Shown: in pieces, positions 7,691-16,547 of the stretch
How positions within the stretch are numbered: the stretch's first letter is position 1
Layout: every line of letters begins with the position of its first letter
Assembly: GCA_002353635.1 (NCBI GenBank)
Contig: DEKA01000048.1
Location: 1 to 37,002, forward strand
Direction of reading: 5' to 3'
Origin: Lachnospiraceae bacterium UBA2734
Lineage (GTDB): Bacteria; Bacillota; Clostridia; Lachnospirales; Lachnospiraceae
DNA: 37,002 nt
The notes under the pieces: model-generated
Database searches by the model: none
What the model was told of the DNA's origin: nothing
The model's input: the letters and a program-made list of their open reading frames with translations, nothing else
Made by a program: the position numbers and the translations under genes

Positions 7691-7866
7691 GGATGATTCC
7701 TCTCTTCACCTATCTATATCTGCTTCACAATCGAGTTTTGAAAGGAAGCGTTATTACCGGCTTTTCGGCGCAGCTTCTTCTCTCTGCGCGCATCCGGCGG
7801 GCTCTGCATCTCCTGATGCCCCGCGTATTGCCGCAGAAAAAGCAGTGCCGCGCACTCTGCCCCCCC

Positions 7867-9063
7867 TTAATCGTCCCTGAGATTCTGTCCGCGGTACCTC
7901 GCGATCGCCGCGCAGTCCTTATCTCCGCGTCCGGAGATCGTGATGACAATGATCTTGTCCTTGTCCATCTTCGGTGCTATTTTCATGGCGTATGCGACGG
8001 CATGTGCGCTCTCAATGGCAGGAATGATGCCCTCTGTCTTCGAGAGGTACTCAAAGGCGCAGACTGCCTCTTCATCTGTGACCGGAACGTACTGCGCGCG
8101 GCCGATGTCGTGGAGATGCGCGTGCTCGGGTCCGATGCCCGGGTAGTCAAGGCCCGCAGAAATCGAGTACACCGGTGCAATCTGCCCGTACTCGTTCTGG
8201 CAGAAATACGACTTCATGCCATGGAAAATACCGAGCCGCCCCGTATTGATTGTGGCCGCCGTATCAGGCGTATCGATGCCGCGCCCTGCAGCCTCACACC
8301 CGATGAGCTGCACCGACGGATCATCGATGAAGTGATAGAAGGAGCCGATGGCATTGGAGCCGCCGCCTACACAGGCGATCACGGCATCCGGGAGCTTTCC
8401 CTCCTTCTCCATAAGCTGCTGCTTGATCTCCTTCGAGATCACCGACTGGAAATCGCGGACAATCGTCGGGAACGGGTGCGGTCCCATGACGGAGCCGAGG
8501 CAGTAATGTGTGTCCGCAATGCGGGAGCTCCACTCGCGCATCGCCTGCGACACGGCATCCTTCAGCGTTCCCGTGCCGTCTGTCACCGGCACCACATCCG
8601 CGCCGAGGAGCTTCATCTTGTAGACATTGAGGGCCTGGCGCTCCGTGTCCACCTTCCCCATGAAAACAACGCACTCCATCCCCATCAGTGCCGCCACCGT
8701 CGCGGTTGCGACGCCGTGCTGGCCTGCGCCTGTCTCCGCGATGAGCCTCGTCTTGCCCATCTTCTTTGCAAGAAGCGCCTGCCCGAGGCAGTTGTTGATC
8801 TTATGGGCGCCGGTGTGGTTGAGATCCTCTCTCTTCAGATAAATCTTTGCGCCGCCGAGATCCTTTGTCATCTTCTCCGCATAGTAGAGGCGGCTGGGCC
8901 TCCCCGCATAGTTGTTGAAGAGATCTGTCAGCTCCGCGTTGAAGGTCGGATCATCCTTATATTTCTTATATGCCTCGTCCAGCTCGATGACGGCATTCAT
9001 CAAAGTCTCGGGAATGTACTGCCCGCCGTGAATGCCGAATCTTCCTTCGGGATTTGTGCCCAT
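7867..9063 (-). CDS. trpB: Tryptophan synthase beta chain
   Basis: The 398-residue PLP enzyme condenses indole and serine to tryptophan. The cofactor lysine is K88 in LNHTGAHKIN, and the phosphate-binding GGGSNAIG loop is present. Its length and the N-terminal GRFGIHGGQYIPET are typical of TrpB1 rather than TrpB2. It starts 11 bp after trpF with a clear ribosome site (GGAGGAAA). Confidence 0.97.
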   Translation of the reverse strand: MGTNPEGRFGIHGGQYIPETLMNAVIELDEAYKKYKDDPTFNAELTDLFNNYAGRPSRLYYAEKMTKDLGGAKIYLKREDLNHTGAHKINNCLGQALLAKKMGKTRLIAETGAGQHGVATATVAALMGMECVVFMGKVDTERQALNVYKMKLLGADVVPVTDGTGTLKDAVSQAMREWSSRIADTHYCLGSVMGPHPFPTIVRDFQSVISKEIKQQLMEKEGKLPDAVIACVGGGSNAIGSFYHFIDDPSVQLIGCEAAGRGIDTPDTAATINTGRLGIFHGMKSYFCQNEYGQIAPVYSISAGLDYPGIGPEHAHLHDIGRAQYVPVTDEEAVCAFEYLSKTEGIIPAIESAHAVAYAMKIAPKMDKDKIIVITISGRGDKDCAAIARYRGQNLRDD

Positions 9064-9074
9064 TGTTTTCCTCC

Positions 9075-9797
9075 TTAATTCTGTGCGGTACCCCGCACCT
9101 GTTCCACAAATTTTCTGACCTTCTCAGAATCCTTGTGCCCGTCCGTCTCGAGCGAGGAGCTCACGTCCACGCCCCAGGGGTGCGTCATCTGAATGGCTGC
9201 CGCCACATTGTCCGGAGAGAGCCCTCCGGCCAGGATAAACGGCCTTTTGCACTTCTCGAGAAGGCTCCAGTCGAAGCTCTCTCCTGTGCCTCCCGCACCA
9301 TGATCGAGAAGAATCAGATCCGCCGCAGAGACTGCCGCTTTTCGCACATCTTCGGCCGTATTGATCTTGAAGGCTTTGATGATAAGAAGAGCCTCTTGGC
9401 GATCTTCCCTGCCTTGGAATTTTTTCTGATTAGCTGGGTGCGAATCCTGAGATTCCCTCAGAGACTCCGTCTGCGTCTCCCCAAACTCTCTCTGGTAAGC
9501 CGCCCGCAGCTCCCGGATTTCTTCATCCGTCTCCTGCCCGTGGAGCTGCACCGCAGTGACGCGGCAGATCCGAAGGACATCCATGATCCCTTCCACATCT
9601 GCGTTCACGAAAACACCGACCGCCCGGATCCCCGGGTCTATCTGCCTTCTCAACGCTTCCGCCGCTTCCGGTGCGATATATCGCCTTCGCGTGGGATCGA
9701 AAATAAACCCGGCAAAATCCGGCCGCACTGCATTCACCGCTGTCACATCGCCCGGCGTCCGCAGACCGCAGATCTTGATATGCACGTGCTCATTCAT
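9075..9797 (-). CDS. trpF: Phosphoribosylanthranilate isomerase
   Basis: The 240-residue protein carries out the Amadori rearrangement of phosphoribosylanthranilate. The catalytic cysteine is in KICGLR (C10) and the acid is Asp165 in LLDHGAGGTG; the LAGGLSPDNV phosphate-binding motif is present. It is about 30 residues longer than usual because of a polar insertion at about 103-133, rich in Gln, Glu and Arg. The gene follows trpC with a 3-bp gap, implying coupled translation. Confidence 0.95.
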   Translation of the reverse strand: MNEHVHIKICGLRTPGDVTAVNAVRPDFAGFIFDPTRRRYIAPEAAEALRRQIDPGIRAVGVFVNADVEGIMDVLRICRVTAVQLHGQETDEEIRELRAAYQREFGETQTESLRESQDSHPANQKKFQGREDRQEALLIIKAFKINTAEDVRKAAVSAADLILLDHGAGGTGESFDWSLLEKCKRPFILAGGLSPDNVAAAIQMTHPWGVDVSSSLETDGHKDSEKVRKFVEQVRGTAQN

Positions 9798-9800
9798 CTG

Positions 9801-10688
9801 TCACCCCCGGAGCCTTGCCAGCTCCGCCTTCTTATCCTTCGCCCGCATCAGCTGCTCGCCGATGAGGACTGAGTGAATGCCGTGCGATCGCAGCGCTTCT
9901 ACATCTTCCGCCGTCCGGATGCCGGACTCCGCGACGAAGATCACATCCGCCGGTGCCAGCTCCCGCAGGCGCAGGCTGTTGTGAATGTCCACAGTGAAGT
10001 CCTTCAGATTCCGGTTATTCACGCCGATGATCCTCGCACCCGCGCGGACGGCACTGCCGATTTCGTCCGCATCGTGCGCTTCAACAATGGCCGAGAGACC
10101 AAGGCTGTCCGCAACGGCAAGATAATCTTTCAGCTTCTCTGTATCCAGAATCGCACAGATCAGCAGAACGGCACTCGCCCCCAGGACCTTCGCCTGGTAA
10201 ATCATGTACGGGTCCACCGTGAAGTCCTTGCGCAGGCATGGAATGTGTACGTTCGAGGCGATCTCTTTCAGGTATTCGTCCGATCCCAGAAACCACTTTG
10301 GCTCCGTGAGCACCGAGATCGCCGAAGCACCTGCTGCCTCGTAATCCTTTGCGATGGCGAGGTAGGGAAAATCCGGTGCAATCAGCCCCTTCGATGGCGA
10401 CGCCTTCTTGCACTCGCAGATAAAGTGCATCCCGTCACCCGCGAGAGCCTTCTCGAGGCGGAAGAAACCAGGCGTCGCATATGTTGTTGGAACGGCACCG
10501 GCCATCGTGCCCGCGTCCGCCTGGTCCTTATTTTCAGACGACGGCCGCACCGCAATGCCAGCTGCCGTGAGCTCCCTCGCCGCTATCTCCTCCGCCTGCG
10601 CGCGGACCTCTGTCAGCGGGACCTTCTTTTTTGCTTCCTCTGTGCGGTACCTCGCGTATGATGCGAACTGCTCCAGAATATCTGTCAT
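9801..10688 (-). CDS. trpC: Indole-3-glycerol-phosphate synthase
   Basis: The 295-residue protein closes the indole ring from CdRP. CECKKASPSKG (91-101) with the catalytic lysines, LRKDF, EAHD and VNNRNL are all visible. The family is normally about 260 residues; the excess is an Ala/Ser/Asp-rich insertion at about 45-72 before the first barrel strand. It begins 9 bp after trpD. Confidence 0.96.
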   Translation of the reverse strand: MTDILEQFASYARYRTEEAKKKVPLTEVRAQAEEIAARELTAAGIAVRPSSENKDQADAGTMAGAVPTTYATPGFFRLEKALAGDGMHFICECKKASPSKGLIAPDFPYLAIAKDYEAAGASAISVLTEPKWFLGSDEYLKEIASNVHIPCLRKDFTVDPYMIYQAKVLGASAVLLICAILDTEKLKDYLAVADSLGLSAIVEAHDADEIGSAVRAGARIIGVNNRNLKDFTVDIHNSLRLRELAPADVIFVAESGIRTAEDVEALRSHGIHSVLIGEQLMRAKDKKAELARLRG

Positions 10689-10697
10689 GGGCTTTCC

Positions 10698-11726
10698 TCA
10701 ATCCTTGCTGTTCGAAACCGCGATCACCTTCTCCAATGTTTTCAGTGCTGCGCCGGAATCGATGAGCTGTGTGGCGAGCTTTACGCCGTCTGCGATAGTC
10801 GCTGCCTTCTGCCCGACATAGAGCGCTGCGCCGGCGTTCAGAAGAACGATGTTGCGGCGCGTTCCCCTCTCCTTGCCGGAAAGAATATCGCGCGTGATCT
10901 GCGCGTTTTCTGCAGGCGTGCCTCCGACAATTTCCTCCTTCTTTCCGCGGGGAAGGCCGAAATCCTCAGGCTGCACCGTCAGCGTGCGGTAATACCCATC
11001 CTTGATCTCGCACATCACAGTCGGCGCGCTGGCGGAGATCTCATCGAGCTTATCCTTGCCGTAAACGACGAACCCGCGCTTTACGCCAAGACTCGTCAGA
11101 ACTTTCGCCACGGGCTCCACCAGATACTCGTCATAGACGCCGAGGAGGAACATCTCAGGGCTTGCAGGATTGGTCAGAGGTCCCAGAATATTGAAAACAG
11201 TTCTGAATCCCAATTCCTTCCTGATCGCGCCCACGTACTTCATCGCCGCGTGGTATTTCTGCGCAAACATGAAGCAGAAGCCCGCCTCATTCAGCATCTT
11301 CAGGCACAGCTCCGGGTCTTCCTGGATGTTGACGCCGAGCGCCTCGAGGCAGTCCGCCGTTCCGGAGAGAGAGGAGGCTGCGCGGTTGCCGTGTTTTGCA
11401 ACCTTCACACCACCAGCTGCGATGACCATGGCACTCGTCGTGGAGATGTTGAAGGAGTGCGCATTGTCTCCGCCGGTGCCGACGATCTCAAGGACTTCCA
11501 TGCCCGGGTGCGGAACGGGCGTTGCCAGAGAGCGCATTGCATATGCGCAACCGGAAATCTCATCGATCGTCTCCGCCTTCGCAGACTTCGTCGAGAGCGC
11601 CGCGAGGAATGCCGCATTCTGTGTGGGCGTCGTCTTGCCGCCCATGATCTCGAGCATCGTCTCCTTTGCTTCGTCGTAGGTGAGGTCTTCCTTGTTGACA
11701 ATCTTAATAATCGCTTCCTTGATCAT
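10698..11726 (-). CDS. trpD: Anthranilate phosphoribosyltransferase
   Basis: The 342-residue enzyme transfers phosphoribose from PRPP to anthranilate. The diagnostic VGTGGDNAHSFNIST PRPP loop, KHGNRAASS and NILGPLTNP motifs are present. The start is set at 11726 (MIKEAI) because AGGAGG lies immediately upstream; a longer reading would overlap trpG. It is not fused to trpG, which lies 13 bp upstream. Confidence 0.96.
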   Translation of the reverse strand: MIKEAIIKIVNKEDLTYDEAKETMLEIMGGKTTPTQNAAFLAALSTKSAKAETIDEISGCAYAMRSLATPVPHPGMEVLEIVGTGGDNAHSFNISTTSAMVIAAGGVKVAKHGNRAASSLSGTADCLEALGVNIQEDPELCLKMLNEAGFCFMFAQKYHAAMKYVGAIRKELGFRTVFNILGPLTNPASPEMFLLGVYDEYLVEPVAKVLTSLGVKRGFVVYGKDKLDEISASAPTVMCEIKDGYYRTLTVQPEDFGLPRGKKEEIVGGTPAENAQITRDILSGKERGTRRNIVLLNAGAALYVGQKAATIADGVKLATQLIDSGAALKTLEKVIAVSNSKD

Positions 11727-11739
11727 TGTTATCCTCCTT

Positions 11740-12312
11740 TTATTCACACAGCGATAAAAAATTCTTCAGAATCTCTCTCCCGTCCGGCGTCATGATCGAC
11801 TCCGGATGAAACTGCAGGCCGTACACCTTCTTCTCCTCGTCTGCCACGGCCATCACCTCGCCGTCGTCAGCGGTGGCAATGACCTTCAGATCCTCCGGAA
11901 GGGTATCCTTCCGCACGGCCAGCGAGTGGTATCTCGCCACCGGAATCTCCTCTGGCAGTCCTCTGAAAACAGGACTCGCCCGGTCGAGCTTTGTCACCGA
12001 CTGCTTGCCGTGCATCAGGTGGCGTGCATAGCCGACGGTCGCGCCGTAGGCCTCACAGATGGCCTGCTCGCCAAGACACACGCCCAGGATCGGGACCTTC
12101 CCGGCCATCTTTTTCACCAGCTCCTCGCAGATACCGGCATCGGAAGGTCTTCCCGGTCCCGGCGAGATCACGATGGCGCAGGGCTTCATCGCCTCGATCT
12201 CCTCCGGCGTCTTTTCATCATTCCGGATCACCTTGATCTCCGGATCTAGCTCTCCGATCAGCTGATACAGGTTGTAGGAGAAGCTGTCGTAGTTATCCAC
12301 CAGCAGTATCAT
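11740..12312 (-). CDS. trpG: Anthranilate synthase glutamine amidotransferase subunit
   Basis: The 190-residue class I glutamine amidotransferase supplies ammonia to TrpE. DNYDSFSYNL at the N-terminus, the oxyanion-loop SPGPGRP and the nucleophile C79 in GVCLGEQ are visible; the His and Glu of the triad are in the C-terminal FHPESI. The usual GVCLGHQ carries Glu instead of His after Gly, a tolerated change outside the triad. The same subunit could serve para-aminobenzoate synthesis. It follows trpE after a 120-bp gap that contains a 7-bp stem (CAAGGGC/GCCCTTG) without a T-run. Confidence 0.95.
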   Translation of the reverse strand: MILLVDNYDSFSYNLYQLIGELDPEIKVIRNDEKTPEEIEAMKPCAIVISPGPGRPSDAGICEELVKKMAGKVPILGVCLGEQAICEAYGATVGYARHLMHGKQSVTKLDRASPVFRGLPEEIPVARYHSLAVRKDTLPEDLKVIATADDGEVMAVADEEKKVYGLQFHPESIMTPDGREILKNFLSLCE

Positions 12313-12432
12313 GCAGATCTCCTTTCGAATCTCGTCGTTCAGAACTTAAGTCTATTGCGTTTACGTTTTGTATCTCATCTGTCTCATCAAGGGCTTAATG
12401 CTGTGTCTGTCTGCCCTTGCCGCTGCCGGACA

Positions 12433-13923
12433 TCAATCCTCAAGATCTCCCGCCGCATCGAGCGCATCCACAACAGCCCTGGCCTTATTGATACACTCCT
12501 GATATTCCTTCTCCGGCACGGAGTCAGCGACGATTCCGGCGCCGCTCCTGACGAAGACTTTGCCGTTCTTCCTGTATGCGAGCCGGATGCCGATACAGGT
12601 ATCCAGATTTCCGGTGAAATCGATGTAGCCGATGGCGCCTCCGTAGATGCCGCGCTTGTTATTTTCAAGGTCATTGATGAGCTGGCAGGCCATGATTTTC
12701 GGTGCCCCCGAGAGGGTGCCCGCGGGCAAGACGGAGTCCACAGCGTCCAGCGCATCGAGGTCGTCACGGATCTCGCCCCGGACGGTGGAACCGATGTGCA
12801 TCACGTGGGAGAACTTCAGCACTTCGTGGTACTGCTCCACCTTGACGGAACCAAACTTTGCGATTTTGCCGATGTCGTTCCGGCCCAGGTCCACCAGCAT
12901 GTTGTGCTCGGCGAGCTCCTTTTCATCGGCCAGGAGTCCCTTTTCGATCTCGTCATCCTCTTCTTTGGTCTTGCCGCGCGCCCTCGTGCCGGCCAGCGGG
13001 AATGTGTGCAGGACGCCGTCCTCGAGCTTCACCAGCGTCTCCGGCGATGCGCCCGCCACCTCCACATCCGTCCCGGAGAAGTAAAACATATACGGCGACG
13101 GATTCAGCGTCCGCAAAACCCTGTAGCAATTCAGGAGGCTCCCCTCGTAATCCGCTTCAAGGCGGTTGCTCAGCACGATCTGGAAAATATCGCCCTCCTT
13201 GATGTGCCTTTTCGCCTTCCGAACGATCTCGCAGTACTGGTCTTTGTCCAGCATCGGACGGATCGGGGAGAGAAGCTGTCCTTTCGGCTCCTTTTTCATC
13301 TCGCCGTGCAGGATGAGGTCCGCCATGGCATCCAGCTCCCGCTCCGCTTTGCGGTAGGAGGTCTCCGGCTCCGAGAGGTCGATGTTGTCGATCAGGATGA
13401 TCTTCTGTGCCACATTGTCGAAGGCGATGACCTTGTCAAAGAGCATCAGGTCGACGTCCCGGAAGTGCTCGGAATCCTGCGCATCGAGCCGGAGCGACGG
13501 CTCCGGGTACTTCAGATAATCGTAGGCAAAATACCCGACAAGTCCTCCCGCAAACGGCGGCAGGTAATTAAGGCGCGGCGCCCTGTATCCGGCGAGAACC
13601 TGGCGGATGCACTTATCCGGATTGTCCGTCTCAAACTCCAGATCGCCGACCTTCATGTGACCGTTGCGGCAGGTGATCTCGAGCTTCGGATCATAACCGA
13701 GAAACGTGTAGCGTCCCCAGTTCTCCTGTGCCTGCGCGGACTCAAGAATGTAAGTGTGGGTAGACACGTTCTTGAGCCGCCGCAGCACCTGCAGGGGTGT
13801 CGCCATGTCCGCGTACAGCTCGCAGCTGACGGGGTAGCGGTGGAAGGGGGCGGCGCTGTTCCGGGATGCGTTAAATCTTTCGATTTCTTCAAGTGATGGA
13901 CGAAGCTGTCTTTGTAGTGCCAT
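12433..13923 (-). CDS. trpE: Anthranilate synthase component I
   Basis: The 496-residue chorismate-binding enzyme makes anthranilate from chorismate. The N-terminal half has the ILES element involved in tryptophan feedback binding; the catalytic half has DLGRNDIGKIAKFGSV and the PAGTLSGAPK motif. It is the first gene of the operon. AGGAGG lies just before the ATG and just after the leader terminator, so translation depends on T-box read-through. Confidence 0.97.
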   Translation of the reverse strand: MALQRQLRPSLEEIERFNASRNSAAPFHRYPVSCELYADMATPLQVLRRLKNVSTHTYILESAQAQENWGRYTFLGYDPKLEITCRNGHMKVGDLEFETDNPDKCIRQVLAGYRAPRLNYLPPFAGGLVGYFAYDYLKYPEPSLRLDAQDSEHFRDVDLMLFDKVIAFDNVAQKIILIDNIDLSEPETSYRKAERELDAMADLILHGEMKKEPKGQLLSPIRPMLDKDQYCEIVRKAKRHIKEGDIFQIVLSNRLEADYEGSLLNCYRVLRTLNPSPYMFYFSGTDVEVAGASPETLVKLEDGVLHTFPLAGTRARGKTKEEDDEIEKGLLADEKELAEHNMLVDLGRNDIGKIAKFGSVKVEQYHEVLKFSHVMHIGSTVRGEIRDDLDALDAVDSVLPAGTLSGAPKIMACQLINDLENNKRGIYGGAIGYIDFTGNLDTCIGIRLAYRKNGKVFVRSGAGIVADSVPEKEYQECINKARAVVDALDAAGDLED

Positions 13924-13949
13924 TGCATACCTCCTGAGAATATGAAAAT

Positions 13950-13987
13950 CCCTGGCAAAACAAGAAAATGTTCTTGTTCTGCCAGGG
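13950..13987 (-). terminator. T-box-controlled terminator before trpE
   Basis: CCCTGGCA (13950-13957) pairs with TGCCAGGG (13980-13987), and the inner AACAAGA/TCTTGTT bases extend the stem. TTTT follows on the minus strand. The left part of this hairpin overlaps the region that would form the antiterminator with the T-box sequence. Confidence 0.9.
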
Positions 13988-14131
13988 ACGAATGATCTCT
14001 TCGCGGTGCCACCCTGCTTCGCGGATTCTCTGAAAGATTGTTCTTTATTATTCCCTCTCCCGACTTCCTGCGATTCCTCGTCTCGATCTCTTTGGTCTGT
14101 TCGGTCTCTCGTCTTTCCTGATCACTGCCAC

Positions 14132-14224
14132 AAAAGACAATCCACGAAAGGCTGTCACTGGAGAAAAGGCTATTCCTCAAAAGGCTTCTCCCTAAAAAAC
14201 TTTTCCTTAAAAGGCTTCTCCTTA
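14132..14224. repeat. Degenerate 15-17 nt tandem repeats within the trp leader
   Basis: Six consecutive units can be marked: 14132-14146, 14147-14163, 14164-14178, 14179-14194, 14195-14209 and 14210-14224. The best conserved form is AAAAGGCTTCTCCTTA. They lie in the spacer between T-box Stem I and the antiterminator. Confidence 0.7.
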
Positions 14225-14571
14225 TAAAGACTGAATCACCTGATCGAAATGAAGGAACTCCTGTCGGAAGACTCTCTCTTTCGAAATACATCTCCGCGCT
14301 CTCATGAGTACCAACATACTCACGGCAACTGACGTATGCCCTACGTCACATCATACTGGTTCATCCCGTGCTCCCCGTCCCGCCTCTCACTCCCTGTGAA
14401 AGACCTTGTCTATATCGGCAGCCCGCAGATGAATGTTCTGTGTGCCCTCAGCGGTCCATTTGCATGTCGGTGATCCTGCCGGCTCTCACCCGTTCCGGCT
14501 CTCTGTGCGTTCCTTGACACACGTTATCTCCGCTTCATCGGTTTAAAGCGATATTTGATTAAATTGTGATT

Positions 14572-14600
14572 ATCCTACCCCATTTTTGTTGATTGTGCAA
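14572..14600 (-). promoter_or_regulatory. Promoter of the trp operon
   Basis: On the minus strand TTGCAC (complement of 14595-14600) and TAGGAT (complement of 14572-14577) are 17 bp apart. Transcription would begin about 14565, giving a leader of about 640 nt that starts just before T-box Stem I. Confidence 0.65.
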
Positions 14601-14693
14601 GCATAAATTTTCGCTGTCGGATTCTTATTTCAATCGAACATTATTTTCAATTGAACAATTCCTATTGAACGAAAAAGCCTCACGCGCTCAGTA

Positions 14694-15332
14694 TTACCGG
14701 TTCAGATCCGGAAGCAGTCCTGCCTTCTTCAAAGGCCCCCGGACAGCCAGGTAAATCAGCACGGTTGCCACAACAGACAGCGCCGCATTCACGGTCGTCG
14801 TCATCAGATTCAGCGTGAAAATAGCATCCGCCGCGCTCTTCCCCATAATCAGCCTCTTATAGATGTAGCCAAGGCCGGGATCCGCGATGATGTTGATGCC
14901 AAGGCCGCAGGCAGAGGCCACAATCGTCTTCCAGACGAGCGCCTTTTTGTCATTCTCCTCACTGATATGCAGGAGCTTATGCCCGACAAAACCCGTCACC
15001 AGGCCAATGAGCAGCTTGCAGATGAACGTCTTCGGTGCATAGAAAATATAGACCGGATCCAGCAGATCTCCGATCGTCATGCCGATTGCGCCGCCAAGAC
15101 CTCCCCAGAATCCGCCGAGAAGCAGCGCGCCGATCGCAACGACCGCATTGCCAAGATGAAAACTGGTCGCGTCGCCCCCTACATAAATCTTGATCTGAAG
15201 AAAAGTAAATACCACATAAGAAAATGCAGCAAAGAGTCCTACAAATGCGATCCGCACTGCCGCCTTGTGCTGCTGTGCGATTGTGCCGGCCGTACCAGCC
15301 GTATTTTGTGTCTTCTGCGCCAGTTCTGTCAT
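14694..15332 (-). CDS. ECF transporter S component (substrate-binding membrane subunit)
   Basis: After a hydrophilic N-terminus of about 27 residues, the 212-residue protein has about six hydrophobic helices and the S-component pattern (GGFWGGLGGAIGMTIGDLLDP). It resembles the ECF-type riboflavin/vitamin S-component superfamily (PF07155/PF12822-like). The vitamin or other ligand cannot be named from sequence. The ATG at 15332 is chosen for its GAGGAGG site; the longer upstream reading has none. It lies 3' of ecfT on the same strand and immediately upstream of the trp promoter region. Confidence 0.8.
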   Translation of the reverse strand: MTELAQKTQNTAGTAGTIAQQHKAAVRIAFVGLFAAFSYVVFTFLQIKIYVGGDATSFHLGNAVVAIGALLLGGFWGGLGGAIGMTIGDLLDPVYIFYAPKTFICKLLIGLVTGFVGHKLLHISEENDKKALVWKTIVASACGLGINIIADPGLGYIYKRLIMGKSAADAIFTLNLMTTTVNAALSVVATVLIYLAVRGPLKKAGLLPDLNR

Positions 15333-15357
15333 GATGAAATCCTCCTCACTTCCACAG

Positions 15358-15585
15358 TTAACTCTTATTCCTACTGTTTCCCTGTGTTTTACGGACAGTA
15401 TAGCATGAACTGGTATGGCAGAAAGTTCCAAATCGTGTAATTTTTATCAGTCCACTTTGTGTTGAAAACAATTGAACGCGTCTTTTTATCAGCGCACCCT
15501 CCGTCGCACTGATATCCTGGTTAATGCGGCGCTGGTAGTGGTTGACCACGATGCCCATGTTGAGGCTGATGTGACTGCTTTTCAT
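15358..15585 (-). CDS. Possible small protein, 75 residues, unknown
   Basis: An ORF with a strong AGGAGG site seven bases before its ATG begins 57 bp after the ecfT stop. The first 40 codons have the C/G-rich third positions of neighbouring genes (MKSSHISLNMGIVVNHYQ onward); the rest turns AT-rich and overlaps the likely promoter of the S-component gene. It may be a short or truncated gene. No family was recognised. The 15333-15641 gap holds nothing else besides this ORF and a TATACT-like -10 near 15400. Confidence 0.35.
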   Translation of the reverse strand: MKSSHISLNMGIVVNHYQRRINQDISATEGALIKRRVQLFSTQSGLIKITRFGTFCHTSSCYTVRKTQGNSRNKS

Positions 15586-15641
15586 GCGTCAATCCTCCTG
15601 CCTGTCAAACCCACACCCGACTTCCTGCAGATCAGCCGCTT

Positions 15642-16469
15642 TCACCCCCACGGATTCCAGAACCGATTCCCGTCCGCAAAAGTGATGATCAGCGCCGCCG
15701 CACTGAAGAGAACCGTCGCCGCAAGGACGGCATAGTCCATCGGCTCGAGCTTTCGATAGGCATACCACGTGCGCTTTTTCTTCTTGCCAAAGCCCCGCAG
15801 CTCCATCGCATTGCTGACCACATCGATGTGATCCATCGCAGAGAACAGGAGCGGGAAAATAATGCTCGACGTCCGCCGGATCCGATCCTTCAGCTTCGCC
15901 TTCGCACTCATCTCAATCCCGCGCGCCTCCTGCGCATTGCGGATGCGGCGATAATCCGACTGCACATCGGGAATATAGCGCAGCGCCAGCGCCACCGAAT
16001 ACGAAATCGTGTACGGAACCCCGATCCTGTTCATAGACGCAGCGAACTCGCTCGGATTCGTCGTCACCATGAAAATAAAGACCGACGGCACCACCGTAAA
16101 ATACTTGATCATCACATTAAAGAGGTAGAACAGCTCCTCCCGCGTGATCGCATGTCCCGGCAAAAAGGCGGTCAGAACCGTCTTCGTGCCGTAAATCTGC
16201 GTTCCCTGATACGGCGAAAAAATGAAAATAGCGACCAGATTGAGCACCATGAAAACCATGATGAATCCGAACACCGTGCTCACCTGCTGCCAGCGCGTCC
16301 CCGACATGATATACAGCACCACACTCACCGCGATCATCACCAGCAGGACCCTCGTGTCATAGGTCAGCGCCGATGTGAAGCACCAGATCAGGAAAAAGAG
16401 GAGCTTCGTGATCCCGGAGAGGTGATGGAGCCAAGTATTCTTTTCTTCATAACTGAGCAGTCTGTTCAT
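15642..16469 (-). CDS. ecfT: ECF transporter T component
   Basis: The 275-residue CbiQ/EcfT family membrane protein couples the ATPases to the S component. Several hydrophobic helices are followed by the coupling-helix motifs AQEARGIE and ELRGFG, each containing the family Ala/Leu-Arg-Gly signature. The start has AAAGGG upstream and lies after a short hairpin separating it from the ATPase gene. The two flanking S components could share this energising module. Confidence 0.92.
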   Translation of the reverse strand: MNRLLSYEEKNTWLHHLSGITKLLFFLIWCFTSALTYDTRVLLVMIAVSVVLYIMSGTRWQQVSTVFGFIMVFMVLNLVAIFIFSPYQGTQIYGTKTVLTAFLPGHAITREELFYLFNVMIKYFTVVPSVFIFMVTTNPSEFAASMNRIGVPYTISYSVALALRYIPDVQSDYRRIRNAQEARGIEMSAKAKLKDRIRRTSSIIFPLLFSAMDHIDVVSNAMELRGFGKKKKRTWYAYRKLEPMDYAVLAATVLFSAAALIITFADGNRFWNPWG

Positions 16470-16480
16470 TATTTCCCTTT

Positions 16481-16501
16481 GTGCCGCACTTCCTGCGGCA
16501 C
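16481..16501 (-). promoter_or_regulatory. 8-bp hairpin in the ecfA-ecfT gap
   Basis: GTGCCGCA (16481-16488) and TGCGGCAC (16494-16501) form a perfect short stem directly before the ribosome site of ecfT. There is no T-run on the minus strand, so an RNA stability or translation-control element is more likely than a terminator. Confidence 0.4.
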
Positions 16502-16547
16502 CCTGAGTCGAAATCCGCGCAAGCGGTTACGCCGATAAGATACAGGA

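Larger units (their letters stand above)
13950..14539 (-). promoter_or_regulatory. Tryptophan T-box riboswitch leader
   Basis: The T-box sequence AGGGTGGCACCGCG is the complement of 14002-14015. Stem I is closed by GATGAA/TTCATC (14534-14539 with 14428-14433). It contains AGAGAG and a GC-rich distal hairpin. Its specifier loop has UGG followed by A (UGG is the complement of 14456-14458), the tryptophan codon. Uncharged tRNA-Trp would stabilise the antiterminator and allow trpEGDCFBA transcription. Between Stem I and the T-box lie about 410 nt, far more than usual, containing small hairpins and the repeat array listed separately. No second specifier is convincing. Confidence 0.93.

Noticed and set aside
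7693..9078. 461-residue plus-strand ORF opposite trpB
   Set aside because: It is a high-GC antisense shadow of trpB. The same applies to the long ORFs at 12355-13896, 2858-3781 and 16566-17894.
13653..14291. 212-residue minus-strand ORF overlapping the trp leader and trpE
   Set aside because: It runs through the T-box, the terminator and out of frame into trpE. It has no ribosome site, and its repeats come from the leader repeat array.
14280..14420. Second T-box Stem I within the trp leader
   Set aside because: Small hairpins are present, but no AGAGAG bulge, distal loop pattern or second T-box sequence was found.
15358..15480. Flagellin-like N-terminus in the small ORF (IVVNH)
   Set aside because: The resemblance covers only a few residues and does not continue.
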